Source of the DNA: Winogradskyella sp. J14-2
GTDB taxonomy: Bacteria > Bacteroidota > Bacteroidia > Flavobacteriales > Flavobacteriaceae
Assembly (NCBI RefSeq): GCF_001971725.1
Contig: NZ_CP019388.1
Span: 62,001 to 126,000 of the forward strand
Length of the DNA: 64,000 nucleotides
Direction of reading: 5' to 3'
This document shows, piece by piece, positions 48,158 through 57,288 of this stretch. Numbering within the stretch: the stretch's first letter is position 1; each line of letters starts with the position of its first letter. Under the pieces are notes generated by a model that made no database searches, was not told the origin of the DNA, and was given only the letters and a program-made list of their open reading frames with translations. The translations under genes and the position numbers were made by a program.

Positions 48158-49768
48158 TTAATTTTTTCCTTTTAATAAATTAATACTTACAGTTGCCAAT
48201 TCACTATCAGGAAATTTAGCAAAGTGCATGTCATCTGGTGTTAAACCAGCTTTTTCTGCGATGTTTCTAAACACATCAACTTCTAAAATGTATTGATCAC
48301 TGTAACCATGAGTGGCATCATAGGCTGTAGCAGCAGTTTTACCAATATTTTTAGCTGTTAGAGAAGGATCAATGGTGTGTAATTCTATGATTAATAAGCC
48401 AAATTTATCAACATAAGGCTTCCATTTAGTTAAATGTTCTAATAGTGAGGCTTCTACATCATTATTGTTTAATCGATTACCAGCACTGGCATATGCACCT
48501 GTTGATGTGCTAATAAAATCATAGTTGTTGTTTGGTGCTTCCCAAATACGATTGTGGTCTAAGAAGGTTCTAACATTGAGTAAATCTTTGAGATCTATAT
48601 TATAATCTTCTTTTAAATCTGAAGCTAAAAGATCTGGTCTGCCAATGTCTCCCCAAATTACCTTGGCCCAAATATCGGCAGCAATGAGGTTGGCTCTGGT
48701 AACCTTTAAAGCGGCTTTGTTAAAATCAGCACCAACCAAAAACAATGGATGGTCGTCTAATAGTTTACCACGAAGAGTTTGTTGCTCAATAATATTAAAA
48801 ATATGCTCTATAAAAGCACCATTACCACAACCCATATCTAAAATACCTTTTGGTTGAAGGTCAATAGGTCTGTTAAACAAATCGATGATCACCTTATCTA
48901 TAACTTTGAAGTACGTGGCATGAGCACCACCACTTCCCCAAACATTCATTTCGCGATGTACGTGTTTTTCAGTATCATTTGGCGAGTCTGTTTTAAGTAC
49001 TAATGGATTACCAAAAATAAGTTCGTCTAGTTGTAAAAATGTTGGTAAATACGATACGGTTACACCATAAGCGCTGGCACGTTTTGCAAAAAAGAGGCCT
49101 TTGTCTGTAAATTGATACGTATCTCGTTTCTTTTTAAACCATCCTAAATGCGAAAAGAAATCGAGGATTTTTTTAAAACTTTCAGGATCTTTATGGTATT
49201 CTTCAGCTGTAAAAGAGGCTTCCATAAAATACTTGTGAAACAACCCATTAACACCTAGCAAAACAATAATAGGTCCTGCAATTGTGCCTTCAATATGTTT
49301 GTAGATTTGGTATTCTATTGAAGTCTCATCCGAAATGTCAAGACCAAAGTTGTTTTCAAACTTTTTAAAAATGCGTTCTAATGCAATAAACGCATCTGTA
49401 CTTATCATTTTTTCAGTTGCAAATCTATCAGAATAGCGTAATAGGTTTACAGCATCTTCATAAAGATATACTAATTGAAATGCAGTTTCAGACTTTTCAT
49501 TGGTAGTGTATGTTATTGTATTGTCTTTATTATTAAGGTCTTGCTTAAGCCAGCCCTGAGCGCACAAAACTCTAAGTGCTACATTTAGATATCCTTCGTT
49601 GGCATCAAATACATCAGATAGTAATTTTAGGTCAATGGCTTTTTTTTCTAAAATATAATCTAATACTGATTTTTTATGTAGGGCAAATGCGGAAGTTGCG
49701 GTTGCTATACCATCTAAATGACGAAATATGACGCCTCTTAGTTGGGATTTAACTGACTTTGTTAGCAT
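48158..49768 (-). CDS. Large class I SAM-dependent methyltransferase
   Basis: 536 residues: an N-terminal ~250-residue winged-helix/dimerisation-like region (LDYILEKKAIDLKLLSDVFD; LRVLCAQGWLKQDLN), then SAM motif I GILDMGCGNGAFIEHIF (about 302-318) and FLVGADFNKAALKVTRANL. The layout resembles O-methyltransferase-type enzymes of natural-product clusters, but no partner genes are here. ATG at 49768. Confidence 0.78.
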   Translation of the reverse strand: MLTKSVKSQLRGVIFRHLDGIATATSAFALHKKSVLDYILEKKAIDLKLLSDVFDANEGYLNVALRVLCAQGWLKQDLNNKDNTITYTTNEKSETAFQLVYLYEDAVNLLRYSDRFATEKMISTDAFIALERIFKKFENNFGLDISDETSIEYQIYKHIEGTIAGPIIVLLGVNGLFHKYFMEASFTAEEYHKDPESFKKILDFFSHLGWFKKKRDTYQFTDKGLFFAKRASAYGVTVSYLPTFLQLDELIFGNPLVLKTDSPNDTEKHVHREMNVWGSGGAHATYFKVIDKVIIDLFNRPIDLQPKGILDMGCGNGAFIEHIFNIIEQQTLRGKLLDDHPLFLVGADFNKAALKVTRANLIAADIWAKVIWGDIGRPDLLASDLKEDYNIDLKDLLNVRTFLDHNRIWEAPNNNYDFISTSTGAYASAGNRLNNNDVEASLLEHLTKWKPYVDKFGLLIIELHTIDPSLTAKNIGKTAATAYDATHGYSDQYILEVDVFRNIAEKAGLTPDDMHFAKFPDSELATVSINLLKGKN

Positions 49769-49794
49769 GTAGAAATTTATTTGTAACTAAATAT

Positions 49795-49826
49795 AAAAAA
49801 ACCATCATAATTATGATGGTTTTTAA
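49795..49826 (-). terminator. Intrinsic terminator of the E1 gene
   Basis: AAAACCATCAT-AATT-ATGATGGTTTT perfect hairpin with T/A runs on both sides, between the stop at 49849 and the ATG at 49768. Works in either direction by sequence; the minus-strand transcript is the likely user. Confidence 0.75.
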
Positions 49827-49848
49827 TTTTATAATATTCTTAACGGGT

Positions 49849-52260
49849 CTATCTCAATTTAGGATAATTCGCAGGATTTGACTCATGCATTACACCATAA
49901 ACCGCTTCAAAAATATCCTCTACAGAAGGTTTAGAGAAATAATCTCCATCTGTACCATAGGCAGGTCTGTGTGGTTTAGCAGCTAATGTTTTTGGTTGGC
50001 TGTCTAAATATTGATATGCGTTTTGTTCATTTAAGATTTGATCTAATATATAGGCCGAGGCACCGCCTTTTACATCTTCATCAATAACCATAACACGATT
50101 AGTTTTTGCAATACTCTTAACGATGTCATGATTTAAATCAAACGGCAATAAAGATTGTACATCTATGATTTCAGCATCAATACCAACCTCTAGTAATTCT
50201 TTTGCTGCCTGCTCCACTAAGCGCAGTGTAGAACCATATGACACAAGTGTAATATCTTCACCTTCCTTGATAGTTTCTACAACTCCAATAGGTGTTTTAA
50301 ACTCACCAATATTACTTGGCATTTTTTCTTTTAGACGGTAACCGTTAAGGCATTCTGCGATAAGCGCAGGTTCATCACTTTCTAAAAGTGTGTTGTAAAA
50401 TCCTGCAGCTTTAGTCATATTACGAGGTACTAAAACATGAATACCTCTAATTAGGTTAAGAATTCCACCCATTTGAGAGCCAGAGTGCCAAATACCTTCT
50501 AACCTGTGCCCACGCGTTCTTACTATTAATGGTGCTTTTTGACGACCTTTTGTTCTGTATTGTACAGTTGCCAAATCATCACTCATTATTTGTAGCGCAT
50601 ACAAAATGTAATCTAAATACTGAATCTCAGCAATTGGTCTTAGACCTCTCATGGCCATACCGATACCTTGACCTAAAATTGTAGCTTCTCGTATACCAGT
50701 ATCAGAAACTCTAAGTTCACCGAACTTTTCTTGTAAGCCTTCTAAACCCTGGTTAACATCACCAATGTGTCCTGCATCTTCACCAAATACTAATGCCTCT
50801 GGATATTTTTTGAAAATGGCTTCAAAATTATCTCTTAGAATAACCCGTCCATCAACTTCTGTAGCATCGGCATTGTAAGTAGGTAATACTCCTGGTTGAT
50901 ACTCAGCTTTTAATTTAGACTCACTATATAAATGAGAACTATATTTAGGTTGAATCTTATTGATATAATTATTTATCCAATCTTGGAGTGCAATTTTCTC
51001 ATTGGATGTTTCTGAAATAACGTAACGTAATGCTTTACGTGCTGTTGATAAAATATCTTTACGAATAGGCTCGTCAATAGCATTTAAATCATTCTTTAAT
51101 TTTGATATAAAGACACCGTTAGCACTCGATTTTTCTAAAGATTCTAATAATGAAACAACCTCAGTTTTTTCAGCCTTCATTGGATTTATGAAGGCTGCCC
51201 AAGCCGCTTTTTTGCCATCTCTTACAGCTTTTTTAATGTCTTTTTCAATAACAGAAAGCTCCTCGTTTGTGGCAATATTATTGGCAATCATCCATTGACG
51301 CATCTGAGCGTTACAATCGTACTCAGCTTCCCATGCTAAACGTTCTTCGTTTTTATAACGCTCATGAGAGCCTGATGTAGAATGACCTTGTGGTTGTGTT
51401 AATTCTTGTACGTGTATCATTACCGGAACGTGCTCTTTTCTGGCCACTTTAGCAGCGCGTTGGTAAGTATCAATCAACTCAGCATAGTTCCAGCCATTAA
51501 CTCTAAATATTTCATAACCATTGTTGTTTTTATCACGTTGAAAACCTTTTAAGATTTCTGAGATATTTTCTTTAGTGGTTTGGTGTTTTGCATGCACTGA
51601 GATACCGTATTCGTCATCCCAAATACTAATAACCATCGGTACTTGTAGTACTCCTGCAGCATTAATAGTTTCAAAAAATAGACCTTCACTTGTACTGGCG
51701 TTTCCTATGGTTCCCCAGGCAATTTCATTTCCTTCTTTAGAAAAGTTAGTTGTGTCTATACCTTCGACATTTCTATAAATTTTAGAAGCCTGTGCTAAGC
51801 CTAATAATCTTGGCATTTGTCCTGCTGTAGGAGAGATGTCTGCGCTAGAATTCTTTTGTTTTGTTAAATTCTTCCAATTCCCATTTTCATCTAAACTATG
51901 TGTGGCAAAATGTCCTCCCATCTGACGACCAGCAGACATTGGCTCCTCGCTCAAATCTGTATTAGCATATAAACCAGCAAAGAATTGCTCTATCGTTAAT
52001 TCTCCAATAGCCATCATAAAGGTTTGGTCTCTATAGTAACCAGATCTAAAATCACCATTTTCAAACGCTTTTGCCCATGCAATTTGCGGTACTTCTTTAC
52101 CATCACCAAAAATTCCAAATTTTGCTTTGCCTGTTAAAACCTCTCTACGACCTAGCAGGCTACACTCTCTACTTGTAACAGCTAATTTATAATCTTTGAT
52201 TACTTCTGCTTTAAAATCTTGGAATGTTATTTCTGTTTTGGTCTTAGGGTTTGTCTTCAT
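49849..52260 (-). CDS. Fused thiamine-dependent 2-oxoacid dehydrogenase E1 (alpha-beta)
   Basis: 803 residues from the ATG at 52260; the longer frame adds 18 residues without support. Alpha half: GRQMGGHFATHSL, GTIGNASTSEGLFFETINAAG, and the cofactor region. Beta half: ALVFGEDAGHIGDVNQGLEG, GQGIGMAMRGLRPIAEIQYL and TLVSYGSTLRLVEQAA. This is the fused dehydrogenase E1 type used with lipoyl E2 in branched-chain or 2-oxoglutarate-like complexes, decarboxylating the 2-oxoacid with TPP. Cytosolic. E2/E3 genes are not in the window. Confidence 0.88.
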   Translation of the reverse strand: MKTNPKTKTEITFQDFKAEVIKDYKLAVTSRECSLLGRREVLTGKAKFGIFGDGKEVPQIAWAKAFENGDFRSGYYRDQTFMMAIGELTIEQFFAGLYANTDLSEEPMSAGRQMGGHFATHSLDENGNWKNLTKQKNSSADISPTAGQMPRLLGLAQASKIYRNVEGIDTTNFSKEGNEIAWGTIGNASTSEGLFFETINAAGVLQVPMVISIWDDEYGISVHAKHQTTKENISEILKGFQRDKNNNGYEIFRVNGWNYAELIDTYQRAAKVARKEHVPVMIHVQELTQPQGHSTSGSHERYKNEERLAWEAEYDCNAQMRQWMIANNIATNEELSVIEKDIKKAVRDGKKAAWAAFINPMKAEKTEVVSLLESLEKSSANGVFISKLKNDLNAIDEPIRKDILSTARKALRYVISETSNEKIALQDWINNYINKIQPKYSSHLYSESKLKAEYQPGVLPTYNADATEVDGRVILRDNFEAIFKKYPEALVFGEDAGHIGDVNQGLEGLQEKFGELRVSDTGIREATILGQGIGMAMRGLRPIAEIQYLDYILYALQIMSDDLATVQYRTKGRQKAPLIVRTRGHRLEGIWHSGSQMGGILNLIRGIHVLVPRNMTKAAGFYNTLLESDEPALIAECLNGYRLKEKMPSNIGEFKTPIGVVETIKEGEDITLVSYGSTLRLVEQAAKELLEVGIDAEIIDVQSLLPFDLNHDIVKSIAKTNRVMVIDEDVKGGASAYILDQILNEQNAYQYLDSQPKTLAAKPHRPAYGTDGDYFSKPSVEDIFEAVYGVMHESNPANYPKLR

Positions 52261-52416
52261 TTTGGTCTGTTTTTTTGGACACACAAAGGTATTAAATAGT
52301 GGTCTCTTGTGCAATAGCTAAAGTTACTCTATTTTTGAGATATTCTCAATAAAACAACCTTGTAAATGAAAAATTATCATTTAAATAAAAAAAATTAACA
52401 TATCAATAAGAATATG

Positions 52417-55263
52417 TTAATACCACTTGCGTCTAAAAAGTCCAAGTAGTACTTGTGGGTCTACCGTAATAATAAAGCGAATGCGTTCGCCATAATTGGG
52501 TGCTGCAATTTCCCAGCCAAGATTAGAATATACAGGAAAGTAGAGCTCAAAAAAATCCTCGACTAAATTTAGCCTAACGCCAGAGTCGTAAACAAAATGT
52601 GCACTGTCAAACTTGCTCTTTACTAAACCAATATCTCCATAGGCTTGTATGTACCTCCAAATAGATGTGCTAAAGTTGGCAGTGGTCATCCATTGATTGG
52701 CAAAGGATGTGCCGAGCATAGATTTAAAACCACCCTCTGCAATGATTAATTGTTGACTAAATAAACCAGCAGCTTCTGAGCGCCCTAAATAGTTTAAATC
52801 AAATAAATAGTCTGTTGGCCTATCTAAGGCGAAACTAAAAAAGTCTGAATCTGGATCTGTATCATTGTTTAAAAATATACCAGCAAAAAGTCTAAGATTA
52901 ATGTTTCTGTTACTTTTTGTTAGTTTTCTAAACTCATAACTCATTGAAAGCTTACTAAAGTTATTGGCTAGTTGCAAATCTGTACTAAAACTTGAAAAGT
53001 TGATTCTACCAGGATTAAAATGCGTATACCTTAGGTTAAATACATTATAATCTGGTTCGTTAATTTCAACAACTGCATTTTCTCCCACATCTCTGTTAAT
53101 ACTAACAAACCTAGCAGTGATATTATCAATTTGATCTGCTCTAAAGTCCTTGTCGTTTCTAAAGCTAAACGATATAGTTGGACGTATTCTGGTAAAAAAG
53201 GCATCCTCAGCAAAAGACTGGTAACCAGCATTGATACCATAAGTGATATCAAATAGATTTTTATTTTCAATATTATGAGTGTAGAAAACACTGAATCCAC
53301 CAGTTAAAGTATTTGATTTTGTGGCGTATTGAGGCGAAAACCTATAGTTAAGTCGTTTTCTTAAAATGGTTTTGTTATAAATCTTTGTACCGAGTGTTAA
53401 CCCATCATAAATATTATTAAACTCTATTAAAGGCATTAAAAATACTTGATTGTAATAAGGATCTTCAATGTCTTTAAATAACCTAACTTGCAAGGGCTTA
53501 TTGTTTATAAAAGACCCGTTAACCGCCTTGTAATTGTCACGTTGGTTAAATTCTGGGATTACATTATAGTAATCTAAAACAAACTTTTCTGTCTCATCTT
53601 TTGGAAGAGTAATTGTTTTTGTAGTCTTTATATTTTCTACCCATCGTTTGCCAATTATAGAGTCATTGCTAATACTAAATAATGAAATTGGCATACTGTT
53701 TTTGCGCTTGTTTTTAACGGTAACTTTTATAGAGTCTTCTGTTGTTTCTACACTTTTAATTTTAAAATCTATCTTTTTACGAGTGCCTACAAAATCTGTA
53801 AAAAACCAATCTATATCTTTAGATGTTTTAGAGTTAAGAAATGTTTCAAAATCTGAAATCTTAGCATGTTGGTTTAGCTTATTTTCTTTTAAAAATGTGG
53901 TTATTGTCTCAGTTAAATCTATATCGTCTGTAAATTTACTTAAGTAATTAAGACCCACACCAGCTTTGTATCTACCTGCAATGTTGGCATTAAATTTAAT
54001 TAGCGAATCTTTAGAGGTTGTTAATGGTTGATCTCTGTTTTTTCTGGCAATTTCCATAGAATACAAGAAATACTGAAAATTAAAATCAACATCAGCGGCA
54101 TGAAAAGCTTTTACTCCCCATAAATTGGCTAATGTGCCTAAGAGCTTCATGTCGGGATAATACGCTTCAACATATTGTATCATAAAGTAAATTTGAAGCC
54201 CTTCGGAAAGCCAATGCTCTTTTCTAGGGTTAAGTAGTAGGATATTGTCAATATATTTTTTTAGAGCTGTTTTTAATAGCTTTAATTCATATTGAAATTG
54301 ATCTGGAAAAGGCCTTAAAAAATCAGGTAATTGGTTGAGACCATACAAAGGGTTTTTATTATAGTCTATTCGCGATACTAATAGGCGATTATGCGGATAT
54401 TGGCCCAAATTATCTCTTAGAAATCTAGCGATTTTATCAGTAAGTATTGCTTTGTCTGGGCCTGGCAGACCTCTCTCGTTAATATTAGAGACTAAAATTA
54501 AATCATCTGTTTGAACGCTGCGAAACAATGGAAATTTTTGAAGCGCGAGATACGTATCTATTCTGTCCTTGCCAAAGTAAATAGTAGTTTGTGTTCTGGT
54601 GTCTAAATTTGGTTGCGCAGATATAAGATCTAGCTCTGAAGTTGGTCTATAATTTAAAGGATGCTCTATGGTGATTTTTATATCGGACTTAGGAATAAAC
54701 AAGTCGTCGAGATTTTTGTTGCTGTAATAATGCCACTTACCATCGTAGACTGCAGGTGTTATGTACCAGTATTTAAGTTCAAAATCTTTATTCTTAGTAA
54801 ATCCGTAATCTGTAAAAGTGGCATCTGGTAATACCAAAATGTAGCTGAGTTTAATGTTGTATACTTCTCCAGGTAAAATATGTGTGTTTAAATTCACCTT
54901 TAATACATCTGGATGTTCATCTAAATACTGAAAGTTAAGATTAGTATTACCTTCGTTATCTCTAATGTCTGTAATTAGTGTAAATCCTCGCTGTTCACTT
55001 TTTGCCAAATGAAATTTTGTGCTAAACTCTTCTTCAAATCGTTTAGCTAGTGGTGTAGATTTTGTTGAATAGCTGTTGTTCCAGTCGTGCAGATAGATTG
55101 TACTTAAACTGTCCTTGGTGTTGTTTTTATAAACGATGGTTTGTTTTATGGCAATGGTCTTAGATCCTACATCTACATTGGCGTTAATGTCTATGTAATT
55201 TTGCCCATACATTGACGTGCAAAAATGAATAATTACATACCATATGAAAAATCGTTTAGTCAA
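52417..55263 (-). CDS. M1-peptidase-like outer-membrane protein lacking HExxH
   Basis: 948 residues with signal peptide (MTKRFFIWYVIIHFCTSMYG). The N-terminal two thirds follow the M1 aminopeptidase layout, ending with HWLSEGLQIYFMIQYVEAYY where the E of W-x-x-E-G would be the third zinc ligand, but the HExxH about 20 residues before it is not there (region reads QYELKLLKTALKKYID). The C-terminal 300 residues are strand-rich (YAYGD... GWEIAAPNYGERIRF) and probably form an outer-membrane barrel. Enzymatic activity is doubtful. Overlaps the EEP gene by 4 bases. Confidence 0.75.
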   Translation of the reverse strand: MTKRFFIWYVIIHFCTSMYGQNYIDINANVDVGSKTIAIKQTIVYKNNTKDSLSTIYLHDWNNSYSTKSTPLAKRFEEEFSTKFHLAKSEQRGFTLITDIRDNEGNTNLNFQYLDEHPDVLKVNLNTHILPGEVYNIKLSYILVLPDATFTDYGFTKNKDFELKYWYITPAVYDGKWHYYSNKNLDDLFIPKSDIKITIEHPLNYRPTSELDLISAQPNLDTRTQTTIYFGKDRIDTYLALQKFPLFRSVQTDDLILVSNINERGLPGPDKAILTDKIARFLRDNLGQYPHNRLLVSRIDYNKNPLYGLNQLPDFLRPFPDQFQYELKLLKTALKKYIDNILLLNPRKEHWLSEGLQIYFMIQYVEAYYPDMKLLGTLANLWGVKAFHAADVDFNFQYFLYSMEIARKNRDQPLTTSKDSLIKFNANIAGRYKAGVGLNYLSKFTDDIDLTETITTFLKENKLNQHAKISDFETFLNSKTSKDIDWFFTDFVGTRKKIDFKIKSVETTEDSIKVTVKNKRKNSMPISLFSISNDSIIGKRWVENIKTTKTITLPKDETEKFVLDYYNVIPEFNQRDNYKAVNGSFINNKPLQVRLFKDIEDPYYNQVFLMPLIEFNNIYDGLTLGTKIYNKTILRKRLNYRFSPQYATKSNTLTGGFSVFYTHNIENKNLFDITYGINAGYQSFAEDAFFTRIRPTISFSFRNDKDFRADQIDNITARFVSINRDVGENAVVEINEPDYNVFNLRYTHFNPGRINFSSFSTDLQLANNFSKLSMSYEFRKLTKSNRNINLRLFAGIFLNNDTDPDSDFFSFALDRPTDYLFDLNYLGRSEAAGLFSQQLIIAEGGFKSMLGTSFANQWMTTANFSTSIWRYIQAYGDIGLVKSKFDSAHFVYDSGVRLNLVEDFFELYFPVYSNLGWEIAAPNYGERIRFIITVDPQVLLGLFRRKWY

Positions 55264-56534
55264 TGCGAAACAACAAATTTTAAAGCTTTTGTATTAGACT
55301 CGTAAAATTTAATAAAGTACAAACCATTAGCGAGACTACTGGTATTTAGGATTTGTTTTGTGTTGTGGTTAACAAGATGTGTTTTTACCAATTGTCCTAG
55401 CTGATTATAAATATATAATGGTTGATTTAAATATTTAGATGAGTTAATGTAAATGTCTAATTCTGTGTCAACTAAATTTTTACTTAAAACTATAGCTTTG
55501 TCCAATTCAAAATTGTTATTGCTCGAGAGGGTAACATCAGCTTCTAACAAAAGTGTTACAGGTAAATGGTCACTAAAGTTATGTAATGCGTCTCTAATTT
55601 CAAACGAAAATTCTGAACTAATAGTACCACAGTTAGACGAGTTTATAGCGCTATTATAACAAGAGGTTAGACCATTATTTCCATAAACCTTATATGAGTT
55701 TGGTACATAGGTAATATTGGCACTGCTAAGCATGTTTTCAGATGTTAAAATAAAATCAAAACGGTCATCAAAACCACCAGTTGTTCCGCCTAAACCGGTT
55801 TGTGTTCTCGTAGATTGTGTAAAAACATCTACAAAGTTTGGGTTGTTATTCCAGCTACCAATTCTGTTGGCAGGATCGGCGAATGTAATAGTGTCACTAG
55901 AGTCTAAAAGTTCTTGAAATGCAGACTCGGTAGCTGTGTATACATTAAGATCACCACCTAAAAGGACATTGGAGTCCGCGGGAAGTGTTTCTAAATAAGC
56001 ATCTAACTCTAATACCATTTCAAAACGTCTTTGTGCATTTTGGGGACCACTAGAGGCCTTTAGATGGCATACAATGATGTAAACTTCAACAGGGTTTGTC
56101 TCTTGGTCTATTGTTTTTAGCCTAACTTTATAAACATTAAAATCTCTCAGATCTGTAGGGACAATAATTTCTTCTTCAATACTGAATTTTGAACTGTTGT
56201 AATACAATAAATTCTGAAGGTCGTTTTGGTTTCCAAAGCTATCGTCGGATGTATTAGAAACATAAGTAGCCATTTCAAAATTTGCATTTACGGCAGATCT
56301 TGTAATGTTTAAAACGTTATTGGCGCCAGTGATATTGTTAAGCTCACAAACAAGAAATAAATCGGGCTGGTAATCTGCTAAGATAAATGCTAAGTCATCT
56401 TCACGATTGGGTACAGCATCTTCTAGAGGGTAATTAAGGAGATTATAAAACATCACCTTAAATGTTTCTTGTGCAGAAACACAGATTATATTGATAAATC
56501 CGAGAATAATAAAACTCAGTATTTTCCTTTTCAT
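55260..56534 (-). CDS. Secreted endonuclease/exonuclease/phosphatase with T9SS signal
   Basis: 424 residues. Signal peptide (MKRKILSFIILGFINIICVS); EEP fold with VMFYNLLNYP (about 27-36), FLVCELNNITG (metal-binding Glu), LGGDLNVYTATES (GDxN) and SDHLPVTLLLE (catalytic Asp-His near 330). The C-terminus (SSLANGLYFIKFYESNTKAL) is a type IX secretion CTD, so the enzyme is exported to the surface. Start of a two-gene unit with the M1-like protein. Confidence 0.85.
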   Translation of the reverse strand: MKRKILSFIILGFINIICVSAQETFKVMFYNLLNYPLEDAVPNREDDLAFILADYQPDLFLVCELNNITGANNVLNITRSAVNANFEMATYVSNTSDDSFGNQNDLQNLLYYNSSKFSIEEEIIVPTDLRDFNVYKVRLKTIDQETNPVEVYIIVCHLKASSGPQNAQRRFEMVLELDAYLETLPADSNVLLGGDLNVYTATESAFQELLDSSDTITFADPANRIGSWNNNPNFVDVFTQSTRTQTGLGGTTGGFDDRFDFILTSENMLSSANITYVPNSYKVYGNNGLTSCYNSAINSSNCGTISSEFSFEIRDALHNFSDHLPVTLLLEADVTLSSNNNFELDKAIVLSKNLVDTELDIYINSSKYLNQPLYIYNQLGQLVKTHLVNHNTKQILNTSSLANGLYFIKFYESNTKALKFVVSH

Positions 56535-56554
56535 AGAATATAAAAATAAGAAAA

Positions 56555-57241
56555 TTAAAAGTTAGGACTTAATCTGTATTCTTCATAGAATTTGTTTAGA
56601 ATATCTATTACCTCATCTGCCGTATCTACAACATGTATTAGGTCTAAATCCTTTGGGCTTATGTTACCTGCTTCTAGTAACGTGGTTTTTACCCAATCAA
56701 ATAGCCCTGTCCAAAATTCTTTTCCAACTAAGATAATAGGGAATGTTTCAATTTTATGGGTTTGTATTAGTGTTATGGCTTCAAAAAGTTCGTCTAGCGT
56801 ACCGAAACCTCCTGGCATAACAACAAATCCTTGAGAATACTTTACAAACATCACTTTACGTACAAAGAAATAATCGAAATCTAGACTTTTATCATTATCT
56901 ATATATGGGTTATCGTGCTGCTCAAAAGGTAATTCAATATTTAAACCAACGGAAGTACCACCTGCAATATGAGCCCCTTTATTACCAGCTTCCATAATAC
57001 CTGGTCCACCTCCAGTTATAACTCCATAGCCATGTTCAACAATTTTTTGAGCCACATCAACAGCTAGCTGATAATATTTGTGGTCTGGTTTGGTACGCGC
57101 AGAGCCAAATATAGAGACACAAGGTCCTATTTTACTCAGCTTTTCATAACCATTAACAAACTCTCCCATGATTTTAAAAATGGCCCATGAGTCATTGGTC
57201 TTTATTTCATTCCATCCTTTGTGTTTGCTTTCTTTTCTCAT
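56555..57241 (-). CDS. LOG family (TIGR00730-like) protein
   Basis: 228 residues. Rossmann fold with CVSIFGSARTKPDHKYY (about 43-59), GGGPGIMEAGNKGAHIAGG and PGGFGTLDELFEAITLIQTH, the LOG-family P-G-G-x-G-T-x-x-E motif. Proteins of this type act as cytokinin-riboside-5'-phosphate phosphoribohydrolases or nucleotide-related hydrolases; many were mislabelled lysine decarboxylases. ATG at 57241. Confidence 0.88.
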   Translation of the reverse strand: MRKESKHKGWNEIKTNDSWAIFKIMGEFVNGYEKLSKIGPCVSIFGSARTKPDHKYYQLAVDVAQKIVEHGYGVITGGGPGIMEAGNKGAHIAGGTSVGLNIELPFEQHDNPYIDNDKSLDFDYFFVRKVMFVKYSQGFVVMPGGFGTLDELFEAITLIQTHKIETFPIILVGKEFWTGLFDWVKTTLLEAGNISPKDLDLIHVVDTADEVIDILNKFYEEYRLSPNF

Positions 57242-57288
57242 GTTATATCTTAATATCTTTTATTCGTTTCTTAGTGTGCAATATAGTG

